Shown: piece by piece, positions 40,201 to 44,766 of the stretch | Layout of the letters: each line of letters opens with the position of its first letter | How positions within the stretch are numbered: the first letter of the stretch is position 1 | NCBI GenBank assembly: GCA_902702965.1 | Contig: CACRXP010000224.1 | Span: 72,811 to 136,810, forward strand | Reading direction: 5' to 3' | DNA length: 64,000 nt | Source: Spirometra erinaceieuropaei | Lineage: Eukaryota > Platyhelminthes > Cestoda > Diphyllobothriidea > Diphyllobothriidae | The notes under the pieces: model-generated | The model's input: only the letters and a program-made list of their open reading frames with translations | Told to the model about the DNA's origin: nothing | Database searches by the model: none | Made by a program: the position numbers and the translations under genes

Positions 40201-43200
40201 GTGGGGCAACACACAGGACGGAGAGCAAGAAGACACATAAAATAGACAAATTTCTGCTGAAAGTCTTATCGTACGATGTCATTCGGGAATGGAAAAAAAG
40301 CGCGATAATTTAAAAAAAAATAAGCAAAACAATGTTCAAAAAATAACGGGCTTTGAATAAGGCGCCGCTGATAAGTTAACATTTATTCAGGAAGGGGAGA
40401 AAATTTCAAACAATGGAAAAGGCAAATGATAAGTGATGTTTACAGTCAAACTGAATATTTCTGAAGTTGAGGGTCCTACAGCCTATCGTTACCCTTCACT
40501 CGCCTGGCCCTTTTATGGAGGACTCTTTTTTCGGACCTCACCATCAAGCAGACTTTTTTGTTCTCTCTCCGGTCCACCCCAGACCTATCCCACTCCTCAA
40601 TTCGTCCGGTCTTCGAGGGGAACCAGTGTCCCGACTGTCGTGAAATGTCGGAAAGGTTGGAAAAGCCCGAACTACCAAAACTTCTGTCTTTAGCTCCCGG
40701 CCAGGATCCTATTCTTCACGTCAGCGTCCGGCAACTAGACCTCCTCCCTTTCGAGTTGTGCGGTGGAATCCAACACATCGAACAACTAGATCAGTTGCAC
40801 AGGCGTTTGTTGAGGCAGTTCAGTCAACAGGCTGGTATGTCTACTCTTCCATTGACGGTCTACTTAGGAAAAGACGTTTTTCTTGTATTTCCTGCTTTCG
40901 ATTGGTATGCATAAAACACGAATAGCGAATAACCAAATTTCTCCAATTGCTGAAGTTAAATTTTTCGGATTTGCACCTTAAATACCGAAACTCCAGCAAA
41001 ATCTCGAAATTCCCCGAAAATAACAGCGTAGTCTCTTTTAAAAAGAACTTAAAGCAGCAACTTCTGAATTAACTCTCAGCACCCTTAAAACCAAAACCAA
41101 TGTTTGGGTGGAATTCTTTTGACTGCACGAGTTCATCATATTTACTGAGATGACACCTGGGCGCCAGCACAGGGAGATGGCACCGACTTTTCTGCGGAAT
41201 GCGGGGACTATGCTCCGCCTTAGAGCTCTCGCATCCGGTCGTAATCACTAATCGATTAATATTATCGCAAAATGATACTGAAATCGCAATTTTTGACTTA
41301 ACTGCATCCGTTAGCCAGTCGCACTCCCAATTTCATTCCGGGGAGAAATAAGATTTGAAATCCTTTTCATTCTGTGATTAAGTGTGCAGCTCCATCGCCT
41401 CAGCCGGAAGCCGTTCTGTCTTAGCTGCGAAGGAGGAAGGGAAAGAACACCTTTTTATTTCTCGGGTATTCGACTTTTTTGACGGAAAAAACCACGCCCG
41501 GCGTAAAAAAACGAATGGATGCAGCAGCTAACAGTCAGGCGCCAAAGGGGGTAACCGGCATATACTGAGGATCCGTCAACATTTGCGTGGCTCAGTCGTC
41601 GTGTTTCTTGAGATCATTAAAAGTTCTGGCGTTGTCAGCCAATAAGCCGCGGCGTGGAGTTGCACAGGCAAACAAGAATGTCAGTAAGGGATGGCATTGG
41701 GCATCTTTGTGCGTAGCCGACGGAATGAGCATGGAGAGAGAAAAGTAGTGGTTTCATTTCAAACGTCTACCCTCAAGGAAGGAGACAATGAGTCATGTGG
41801 GGGGGTGAATGACAGACGACCGTGAGTACTGCAGTTAACGTCACGGGGGTACCTCGTGCGAGATTTGGTTGTCTTAGCAGTGGCATAATCACATGCTCCT
41901 CGCTCTGACTACTGCTGCGATCTTTCCCGCCTGCGATACATTGAGTTTGTTTTAATTAGACAACCACGTTACCCAACAGGCCATCCTGTACTGCCGTCAA
42001 ACAATGCTGTCACGCCCTTCACCAATTATCGCCGTCAGCCTCGTCTAAGGTGGTAGACGTGTATGTCTCTAGGAGGACTTGAGGGAAGGTAGGCAGGGGT
42101 CTTAGTGAATTAACGAGTTCATAGAATTCCATCGTATCAACTCCAGCAACGCAAGGTTTAAAGAAACACGCGAACGTGTCTGAAGACTATTCTTGTGGAC
42201 ATCCTTGCAATTGGTACAGGGCATTCAAAAAATCGTGTATGGACGACAAATACCACCTGGTTCTCAAACACATTTCCTCAAAGTTCAAGCAACTCTTCAG
42301 GCAAAGTACCGTAGTGCCTGTGTTCGAGCCTGTACGAACGTAAATCTGAAGTGGTGGTGATGGCGATGATGGTAGTGCCATCTCGGCTGCTTTTGGAAGT
42401 CCTAGGCGTAAAGTGGCATGAACGGATGCCGAGCACCCGATGGTCCTAAAATTGGCTCTCATGTCCAACAACTTTGAAATGTTGAGGTCACAGGGTACGC
42501 CTACAGCACTCCAAACTAGCAAGCTACTTGTTTCCAGCCCTTGTAACTTCAAATATCACCAAGGGACCTTACCGGATCGGATATCCGCGTGGCATTGGAG
42601 ACCCGGACATGGAGCACTGTATGGAGCATTCAGTTGGGCGGGTACGCAGCCTGGATACTCTGCCGTCATGCCTAACCATCAGGTACCGCGCTCCGCCGTC
42701 TATCTCCTCCCTAGCCTGTCCTACCGGAGAGACTTCCAGTCATTATTCCCTGCCCAAGTCAAACCGCTGAAAACTCTCCCACCAACCCCTACCACTAAAG
42801 CCCGTTATCCCAACCACAAACGAATTACCGAAGATTGTCACGACTGACTGGGATAAATGAAATACCATAAAACGGTTTTTTGGCAATGTGTGGATTCAGG
42901 TTTTGCCGCATGCATTTGTCGCAAATGCGCACTGATTTTACACCCTTCTTAGAAGCTTACTGCAATTGCCATGACGTTCTGGCATGAATTCAACAATCTT
43001 CACACCCCACTTTATTTGCTCCACCTTTGGTCTACCCCCCCCCCCTCTCCTCCCCCACTCAAAAAGTACTGCAAATCGGTTTCTGAGGCTCGAAGGTAAA
43101 AGTGAACTTGTGCTCCACACCCTGTCTTCCGTAGCCAAGTCGATTTTTCACAACTTCTACAGACGTTGGCCCGTCTTTCTTGAGGTTCTCCGTCCTCCGT

Positions 43201-44766
43201 AGGCTCAGTCGCTTAGTACCGAGTTGACTTGGAGTCCGAAATTAGTCATCTTTACAAGATATGCGGGTGCAGGTCATCCAGCTTGTTAGTCAGTCAGGGT
43301 TTTCTTCGGGCACAGGATTCCTATCTATATATCCTGGCTCTGATGTGAATTACCGGGTGAAATGCCAGACAGCAGGTGGCGACAATCCAATCAGTCGCCC
43401 ACTCTATCTGATGCCTGCTGAGAGACAAGTTATGCGCTGATGGAATATCGTTGCTGTCTCCTACGTTAGCTGTTTTTTTTCGCAATTTCCTTTTTTTCCG
43501 TTTCAGATCCCGACGAAAAACGTTGCATTAATGCCGCCGAGGAACCAGTACACTTCGCCTACCTACAAGAATTTGAACAGGGTCTGGTGCTATACCGCCT
43601 TTGGATGGGTTTGGGTGTCTACCAATTCGATGAAAAACTGCAGCTGGTGACCGGTAGTTCACTCAGTGACGGTGCCACTTTCTTCATAAACGGACCAGCC
43701 AAGGGACAGAAAGGCGTAAGTTGACAGCTAGAGCAGTATTTGAATGCGCGCCGTCACGTTTGGCTCCGAGATGCAGGCGGCTTCCGGTGTCCGGTGATGG
43801 GTAATTGTGAACGGGCGAATATACGCTAGAGAACGAATACGCTAAAAGCCAGATGACAAGATTGACTCCTGCTTGTCCTGGGGTACGGCTATCACTTCAA
43901 CAGTAGTGAAAATGCGATTCGCAGGTGGCATATCAAAAGAAGAAGAGGTGGTCACCGCTCCCTAAGCAGATGTCGGCCGTTGTCTACCGACTTCAACGCA
44001 GCTGCAGAAGGTGCAACTACGTTGGGAAAACCCGCGAACGGCTGCAAACGCGAATGCACGAGCATAAGTTGGCCGTGCGAAGGTTGGACCCAAAGTCGGA
44101 GGTAGCAATCCATGCCGCGCAAATGGGACACATCTTCAACTTTGAGGCCGTTGAGGTTGTGGGCCGGGGCGGTGATCATACAGCAAGGCAAATGCAAGAA
44201 GCCTGGATGTCCACTGACTGCTCTGTCAAACGCCACATCAATTTGCCTCCCCCCTATCTGACTTCACGAACCTTCTTAACGGGGGACAGTCACGACGCGG
44301 GATAATCGGGGCCGTCAGTCATCTCCGCGGTCGACGGGAGCGATTCAGGTCACGGTGGCATGCAGGTTGGATGCAGCCACACAGGTGGCATTGGCGGGTC
44401 ACGCACTGAACAAAGTGCGCCATATAAGGGAGAGCTGTGCGCAGGACTTTCCGGTCTCTGAAGATGGGTAGACGAACCAACTACTCGAAACGTCGGACCT
44501 CCAGTAAACCCCTCCCGGTGACCGCCTCTTCTTCTTTTGACAGTTATCACTGCTAGCTGCCACCAGGAAACTGTGGAAATCCTGGCAGATTTTATAATTT
44601 ACCGTACTAAAATCTCGTGGTCGCGCGTCTACTGTTGATTCTTACCCTTGCTACTTTTCAGCTCTAGCCTCATACACACCCATCTTTTACCCTTGACTGC
44701 TGTTGGGAATCAGGACGTTTATCCAGAATTGCGAGTGGACACATGCTCCAGCTGACCGTCCGTTAA
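6370..44766 (+). CDS. TRAPPC9: TRAPPC9 (NIBP/Trs120) gene, 16 exons placed, N-terminus not included
   Basis: TRAPPC9 is a large subunit of the TRAPPII complex, a Rab-activating tether for late-Golgi and endosomal vesicles (family knowledge). I recognised it by recalled collinear similarity to the human protein: a helical block with the Y-K-x-x-x-x-Y pattern, RRKAAF, GWPAIQ, LPIVR, FIDWVCNDVC, PPLPRL, and a GVYQFD...VTGSS block near the C-terminus. The placed exons are 6370-6438, 9427-9486, 11241-11746, 11826-12131, 13809-13987, 18878-18970, 22152-22300, 26138-26593, 27297-27533, 35783-36214, 37611-37703, 37927-38304, 39818-40061, 40583-40834, 43507-43715 and 44668-44766. From 9427 onward the splice phases agree at every junction. 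The placed exons give about 1250 residues, already longer than the human protein of about 1150. The N-terminal third is absent and one short exon between 6438 and 9427 is probably missing. Introns reach 9 kb and are full of transposon remains. Gene identity is firm; individual splice sites are predictions. Confidence 0.86.
6487..8222 (-). mobile_element. Penelope-like element, decayed, with inverted terminal segments
   Basis: Read on the minus strand, RT pieces come first: an EAVLQKLER block near 7668-7700, then RHVDGTVIIDRDK, where the YVDD catalytic box has become VDG. Next come SSIIPDLQ, CRQSNGKLAKSFYRKPT and YARYTGGFK, then remnants of the GIY-YIG nuclease (GHIFNFDAFEIV near 6890) and a non-coding tail. 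The tail at 6490-6625 reappears inverted at about 8095-8222 (TCAGACCTCCA...TAAACCTC...CAGGTGAACG on plus). Penelope elements are known for direct or inverted terminal copies (pLTRs), so this looks like a complete though dead unit. A close relative in the other orientation is at 31.4-34.1 kb. Confidence 0.8.
8223..9426. other. TRAPPC9 intron with a SINE body fragment
   Basis: A plus-strand SINE body scrap is at about 8525-8600 (ACGGCTGATAACCCAGAAATG, then GTCTC...GTCTCTTT). Open frames at 8600-8977 and 9118-9426 show no domain. A missing TRAPPC9 exon may lie in here. Confidence 0.35.
9427..9486 (+). CDS. TRAPPC9: TRAPPC9 exon, 20 codons
   Basis: The acceptor is TTTACCAACACAG and the donor is GGT|GTAAGT, phase 0 to 0. 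DKLSAAKLIDTLAQEMVPQG joins directly to DAFLFERIHTLSGFYRR of the next exon. The pair aligns with the human helical stretch that ends in ELYELIGFHRKSAFF. The very good donor and the continuous alignment across the junction support this small exon. Confidence 0.75.
9830..10390. repeat. inverted pair of a second tRNA-derived SINE family
   Basis: The minus copy (about 9830-10005) and plus copy (about 10196-10390) share a tRNA-like head: a box A of the form CG(T)(A/C)GCTCAGGTGGC, then AGAGCGTTG, a CCTTCCCCTTGCTG segment, and box B (GGTTCGAATC minus, GGCTCGAATC plus). Each is followed by ACCAAGGCGC/ACCGAGGCGC, then TTTTTCACAGTTGG or TTTTGCACAGTTGG. The central segment is too long and unpaired for a functional tRNA. 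Both lie in the TRAPPC9 intron between 9486 and 11241. Confidence 0.7.
10391..11240. other. TRAPPC9 intron, no named feature
   Basis: An open frame at 10714-11052 has no recognisable domain. The 3' end is strongly pyrimidine-rich and serves as the acceptor tract of the 11241 exon. Confidence 0.35.
11241..11746 (+). CDS. TRAPPC9: TRAPPC9 exon, 168 codons
   Basis: The acceptor is GTTTTGTTCACTTAG and the donor is ATCGG|GTACGG, phase 0 to 2. The exon begins DAFLFERIHTLSGFYRR, then RLRRKAAFLTFM, matching the human IGFHRKSAFFKRV helix. Further on, FGWPAIQKEIL aligns with human GWAAVQMRLL. A possible internal donor at 11517 (GAGACG|GTAATG) and an AG at 11640 could remove 124 bases, but that would delete the conserved GW-A-Q segment, so I read through. 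The frame stays open for the whole exon. Confidence 0.85.
11826..12131 (+). CDS. TRAPPC9: TRAPPC9 exon
   Basis: The exon follows a 79-base intron whose acceptor is CATTCCGCCCTTCAG. The donor is GTGAG|GTACAT, phase 2 to 2. LLFSLLNGWHQNLDESHVAK aligns with the human [21 protein letters not shown] region. After a proline/serine-rich linker, the exon ends in IPVNRLPIV, matching human FTKLPIVRHVKL. The linker is longer than in the human protein. Confidence 0.87.
12700..13320 (+). mobile_element. Penelope-like element 3' part with GIY-YIG endonuclease
   Basis: The frame reads GVVYKIPCSSCDAVYCGQTG, the GIY-YIG nuclease signature (V-Y and Y-C-G), then RIHEHQLTVRRRDHLSQVAM, HTLDTGHKF and, after one stop at 13105, KGREFLEAMHSDEACINRHI. 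This C-terminal domain belongs to Penelope reverse transcriptases. The RT itself is missing. One stop codon in the domain suggests a fairly young 5'-truncated copy. It sits in the TRAPPC9 intron between 12131 and 13809. Its subfamily differs from the copies at 6.5, 33.7 and 44.0 kb. Confidence 0.85.
13485..13740 (-). repeat. tRNA-derived SINE
   Basis: Read on minus, the tRNA-like head (TGGCTCAGTGGTTAGAGGCG, box A; GAGTTCGAGC, box B) is followed by the body (CACACTTCGGGGTTGGGTAT, then GCTGACGACAGC) and a tail ending near GACAAAG. The whole head and body are present, making this one of the best reference copies of the family in the window. Confidence 0.8.
13809..13987 (+). CDS. TRAPPC9: TRAPPC9 exon with probable GC donor
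   Basis: The acceptor is GGACCTTTTCTAG, phase 2. The first base completes the Arg of LPIVR, and the text continues GIRVIGLPRHLLP, aligning with human RHVKLLNLPASLRP. It later reads YSSLFLKKPLFITDSL against human STKSPFIYSPI. The only phase-1 exit fitting the next exon is a GC donor, TTGG|GCAAGT, whose intron-side bases match the GC-AG consensus. With it, the junction becomes SQL-EFIDWVCNDVC. Confidence 0.8.
13988..15379. other. TRAPPC9 intron, no named feature
   Basis: I see no exon, RNA gene or repeat that I can support. Open frames on both strands near 14886-15221 are antisense to one another and unrecognised. Confidence 0.3.
15380..16410 (+). mobile_element. LINE reverse transcriptase fragment
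   Basis: FCKIMLEFECPEPLQLMGRE, then GNGSVSETFALTN (15505-15630), matches the RT segment that reads KIMQKFGCPE...DNGAVSEAFAVTN in this tapeworm LINE family. A gap removes the FADD box. IKINDGIVTGICRARWAFRQ (about 16050) and LGRIQLPWSAHVVRM (about 16350-16395) are the post-RT segments of the same family. Several frameshifts separate them. It lies in a TRAPPC9 intron. Confidence 0.8.
16411..18877. other. TRAPPC9 intron, AT-rich
   Basis: A GC-richer patch at 16810-17040 of unknown origin interrupts an AT-rich stretch. No open frame shows a domain, and no tRNA or rRNA was seen. Confidence 0.3.
18878..18970 (+). CDS. TRAPPC9: TRAPPC9 exon (Ig-like strand region)
   Basis: The acceptor is TTTTCCTTGCTTTCAG. 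The donor is probably GTGC|GTCCAC, which is weak, phase 1 to 1. FIDWVCNDVCYIEVVFDNQL is an unmistakable counterpart of the human stretch [20 protein letters not shown], followed by PIVLSLKDF against PFELRVENM. The exon was found by reading all frames because it has no start codon of its own. Confidence 0.85.
19690..20058. repeat. telomere-like TTAGGG foldback
   Basis: The left half is built from degenerate TTAGGG-type units (GTTAGGGTTT and variants). The right half is its diverged reverse complement, built from CCCTAA units. Outer arms match: GGAGGCTCAGAGTTGAG at 19690 against CTCAATTCTCAGCCTCAC at about 20041. The arms are about 180 bases each and the centre is near 19873. TTAGGG is the flatworm telomere repeat (established). 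This is an interstitial copy in a TRAPPC9 intron. Confidence 0.8.
20059..22151. other. TRAPPC9 intron, no named feature
   Basis: CCCTAA-like debris fades out by about 20080. The remainder has scattered short open frames without domains. Confidence 0.3.
22152..22300 (+). CDS. TRAPPC9: TRAPPC9 exon
   Basis: The acceptor is CCCCAATACTCAG, phase 1, and the donor is GAGATG|GTAAGT, phase 0. SGQIVIAAKSDIRLILGVIP aligns with the human strand LSLPAESGLYPVTLVGVP. TGREM then joins to WTISAISYLLVTFG of the next exon. An alternative acceptor 13 bases downstream (CTGCCTCTTCAG) would need a phase-2 partner, which I did not find. Confidence 0.8.
22301..26137. other. TRAPPC9 intron with simple repeat
   Basis: A GA-rich run (GAGAGAGAGACAGAGACAGA) lies at about 25334-25370. 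Part of 24960-25210 resembles the dispersed GC-rich repeat seen at 34.3 and 50-53 kb (weak). No exon was found. Confidence 0.35.
26138..26593 (+). CDS. TRAPPC9: TRAPPC9 exon, 152 codons
   Basis: The acceptor is CGTTTTCTCCCACAG and the donor is GAT|GTGAGT, phase 0 to 0. WTISAISYLLVTFGNFRVY aligns with human TITVNGYHTTVFGVFSDC. After an acidic, Gly/Ala-rich insert, ASLPPLRICPPLPRLCL aligns with human VEVIPALPRLQI. The exon ends in VLVTNPNLQQESKKNFCD, the start of the next beta-sandwich. Confidence 0.87.
27297..27533 (+). CDS. TRAPPC9: TRAPPC9 exon, 79 codons
   Basis: The acceptor is GTCTCTACTGTCTTTTAG and the donor is AAG|GTATGT, phase 0 to 0. IVINLHPFETRWLPLKLFAL reads as a beta-strand segment comparable to human QLIIKLENIGMEPLEKLEV, followed by a stretch longer than in the human protein. 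Good splice signals, an open frame and matching phase with both neighbours support it; sequence similarity alone is modest. Confidence 0.72.
28195..29105. repeat. SINE cluster with a head-to-head inverted pair
   Basis: A minus copy (28199-28363) and a plus copy (28364-28610) of the tRNA-derived SINE lie head to head, so the bodies pair as long arms: GGAATGGCCATCTCTGGC on the left, and GCCAGAAGTGGCCATTCC on the right. The right copy has a truncated head that keeps box B (GAGTTCGGGC) and the tail ending GCGAGCGCCCCC. Body fragments follow at about 28785-28870 (minus) and 29040-29105 (plus). Confidence 0.75.
29725..30015 (+). repeat. dispersed GC-rich repeat, copy 1
   Basis: The copy begins with a GTTCAACCGTCGTTGCCGACG-like segment, then CTCCACAACAGGGTGGGAGC, a CGTGAATTAGTTT core, CTCCTCCCCCACCT and GTGTCAAGACAGAGTCAAGA. 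Related copies occur near 50.05-50.33, 51.55-51.72, 51.93-52.18 (inverted) and 53.10-53.40 kb, with a part at 56.12-56.23. It carries no open frame. It may be a transposon leader region, as copies cluster with LINE fragments (inference). Confidence 0.65.
30230..31130 (-). mobile_element. LINE reverse transcriptase fragment
   Basis: Minus-strand reading gives THFSTTFVDLMKVFDTVNCD, the RT block normally written FVDLTKAFDTVN, then HGVRQGCVLAPAIFSPMFST. After rearranged pieces come KIDDEVTHRICKISKAFG and QARKLSHFHLNCLWRILKLR near 30240. The FADD box is not recognisable. It is the same family as the fragments at 1.7-4.3 and 15.4-16.4 kb. It lies in the intron between the exons at 27.5 and 35.8 kb. 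Confidence 0.82.
32475..33264 (+). mobile_element. Merlin-type DNA transposon, 790 bp, nested in the Penelope copy
   Basis: The ends are inverted repeats starting GGTAACAATCGGGAG; 26 of the first 27 bases match between the two ends. Both flanks carry the same 8 bases, CAAACTCC (32467-32474 and 33265-33272), an exact target duplication. Removing the insert restores the Penelope RT order (SIIPDLQ before, CRQSNGKL after). The internal frame is an IS1016/IS1595-like transposase C-terminal half. Merlin elements with 8-9-bp duplications are the eukaryotic members of that group (established). The N-terminal part is missing, so this is a deletion derivative. Confidence 0.92.
32616..32981 (+). pseudogene. 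Merlin (IS1016/IS1595-like) transposase, N-terminally truncated
   Basis: This DDE-type transposase fragment has 121 codons from the ATG. VTDGWKAYNRFPSEGYLHFS holds the second catalytic Asp (the S/T-D-x-W-x-A-Y motif). VNHSKNFKDP then HTNAIEAYWSRLKMKLHEGG holds the catalytic Glu in the H-T-N-x-I-E motif. Upstream the same frame reads VVAGRDVRY, one stop, then PTESLFEQVNDRSWPALRSV, which continues the domain to about 32540. The first Asp motif (V-x-I-D-E type) and any N-terminal zinc ribbon are gone. It cannot cut on its own but could be mobilised by a full-length relative. Confidence 0.88.
34111..35782. other. TRAPPC9 intron with telomere-like scraps
   Basis: A fragment at about 34330-34460 resembles the dispersed GC-rich repeat in reverse. 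Short degenerate TTAGGG-like runs lie at about 34760-34815 (GGGGTTAGGGC) and CCTAAC-like runs at about 35330-35430. No exon is seen until the pyrimidine tract before 35783. Confidence 0.4.
35783..36214 (+). CDS. TRAPPC9: TRAPPC9 exon, 144 codons
   Basis: The acceptor is CTTTTCCCTCCTTAG. The donor is AAG|GTGCCT, which is weak, phase 0 to 0. FWEWWLQTANSTQSPGRQTL aligns with human [20 protein letters not shown], and TAQLCIEF with human ATFTINIKV. The exon closes with CFFRFQLEVVDSHQGK, against human YYRNLSLGLHVEVEPS. The open frame continues to 36445, so a later donor cannot be excluded. Confidence 0.82.
36440..36960 (-). mobile_element. Penelope-like element 3' end with GIY-YIG endonuclease
   Basis: On minus, VVYRIPCQSCPCDYTGQTGR is the GIY-YIG signature, then HTHEHKLAVRRDDALSQVVT, MGHEFNFAATKIV, and ELIEAWASDGNSVNRFIDLA. 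The frame is open throughout this piece. It ends in a terminal segment (GATGGACTCCTGCACGAGTC) followed by a (TTC)n stretch, on plus the AAAGAAGAAGAAGAGG at about 36460. It inserted antisense just after the 35783-36214 exon. Confidence 0.85.
37247..37285. repeat. (AT)n microsatellite
   Basis: About 19 AT/TA units follow GTTGCACAT, then AGAAAGAGAGAGAAAAAAA. It is intronic. Confidence 0.97.
37611..37703 (+). CDS. TRAPPC9: TRAPPC9 exon, about 30 codons
   Basis: The acceptor is GTTTTCTCTGCTAG, phase 0. VCIGKFNDKGLVFISFDKIP and ISCMLPAEPVF align with human [20 protein letters not shown]. Two phase-0 donors are possible: after 37697 (CCC|GTCTTT) or after 37703 (TTT|GTTTTA). The end is therefore uncertain by six bases. 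Confidence 0.7.
37927..38304 (+). CDS. TRAPPC9: TRAPPC9 exon, 126 codons
   Basis: The acceptor is CGATGTCTACATGTAG, which is poor. The donor is GAG|GTAGAC, phase 0 to 0. ELMWCGVSLLNKSPLTIATP aligns with human [20 protein letters not shown]. After a longer insert, VVVPCRPTDEFCLPIPLPHS aligns with human LILHAGECQRMAIQVDKF. The composition is clearly coding, and the frame stays open beyond the donor to 38380. Confidence 0.82.
38305..39817. other. TRAPPC9 intron with a perfect hairpin
   Basis: This is AT-rich intron. The only structure that stands out is the hairpin at 39003-39045, listed separately. Confidence 0.45.
39003..39045. repeat. perfect 19-bp inverted repeat, 5-base loop
   Basis: GAAGAAGAAAATTGGCTCT and AGAGCCAATTTTCTTCTTC are exact complements around TCCGG. 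It could form a hairpin in the TRAPPC9 transcript or be the collapsed ends of a small foldback element. No flanking duplication is evident. Confidence 0.95.
39818..40061 (+). CDS. TRAPPC9: TRAPPC9 exon
   Basis: The acceptor is TTTTGCACGCTACCAG and the donor is CTAG|GTAAGT, phase 0 to 1. All three forward frames are nearly open here, so the choice rests on phase. Only the frame VHWTSHVTFSVTGPGDSPGG... both accepts phase 0 from the previous exon and leaves one base for the best acceptor of the next. It ends FVARLVWGESIWL, then joins D-L-S-H. Similarity to human is weak in this linker region. Confidence 0.72.
40116..40491. mobile_element. MITE-like element with 26-bp perfect inverted ends
   Basis: TAACGATAGGCTGTAGGACC at 40116 continues for six further bases and is exactly inverted at 40466-40491. 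If the outermost TA is a target duplication, the element is 372 bp with 24-bp ends, as in Tc1/mariner-derived MITEs (inference). It lies wholly in the intron between 40061 and 40583. A TTTTACGGGTGGGGCAA motif inside it also occurs at about 19340, pointing to a related copy or source. Confidence 0.75.
40583..40834 (+). CDS. TRAPPC9: TRAPPC9 exon
   Basis: The acceptor is an excellent tract, GTTCTCTCTCCGGTCCACCCCAG in two parts, and the donor is GCTG|GTATGT, phase 1 to 1. PGQDPILHVSVRQLDLLPFE aligns with human [20 protein letters not shown], and VFEGNQCPDC lies where human has VLVDGQPCD. It ends with a basic helix, QLHRRLLRQFSQQA, not matched in human. Confidence 0.82.
40835..43506. other. TRAPPC9 intron, no confirmed feature
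   Basis: Open frames at 42440-42847 and 42528-42770 overlap on plus but show no domain and would break the phase match of the flanking exons. A run of C (about 43027-43036) is present. No transposon signature is evident. Confidence 0.4.
43507..43715 (+). CDS. TRAPPC9: TRAPPC9 exon (C-terminal beta domain)
   Basis: The acceptor is TTTTTTTCCGTTTCAG and the donor is GGC|GTAAGT, phase 1 to 0. GLGVYQFDEKLQLVTGSSLS aligns with human [20 protein letters not shown], the best-conserved stretch near the C-terminus. The sequence before it, AYLQEFEQGLVLYRLWMG, takes the place of human RSVGPFALTVVPFQD. Confidence 0.9.
43920..44545 (+). mobile_element. Penelope-like element 3' end with GIY-YIG endonuclease
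   Basis: This is sense to TRAPPC9, in its last intron. VVYRLQRSCRRCNYVGKTRE is the GIY-YIG signature, then RMHEHKLAVRRLDPKSEVAI, MGHIFNFEAVEVVGRG and EAWMSTDCSVKRHINLPPPY. The open frame runs 43925-44305. The terminal segment (CGGACCTCCAGTAAACC, then GTGACCGCCTCTTCTTCTTT) matches the termini of the element at 6.5-8.2 kb, so both are the same subfamily. A matching GAAGAAGAGG lies at the left edge (43937). Confidence 0.88.
44668..44766 (+). CDS. TRAPPC9: TRAPPC9 last exon with stop
   Basis: The acceptor is CTTTTCAGCTCTAG, phase 0. It encodes 32 residues and TAA. SGRLSRIASGHMLQLTVR aligns with human GALLFLYTGDFFLHIRF, the last conserved strand. The human C-terminal tail of about 30 further residues has no counterpart. 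Using the CAG seven bases upstream would give an immediate stop, so the second AG is chosen. Confidence 0.82.
   Translation, partial: PHTHPSFTLDCCWESGRLSRIASGHMLQLTVR

Noticed and set aside
40482..40582. Earlier acceptor (CCTACAG) for the 40583 exon
   Set aside because: It lies in the inverted end of the MITE and requires a frame of the preceding exon that is less well supported; the tract ending at 40582 is far stronger.
42528..42770. Open frame after a fair acceptor (GTTTCCAG), candidate exon
   Set aside because: No similarity to TRAPPC9 was seen, no phase-1 donor is evident, and the exons at 40834 and 43507 already join in phase across it.
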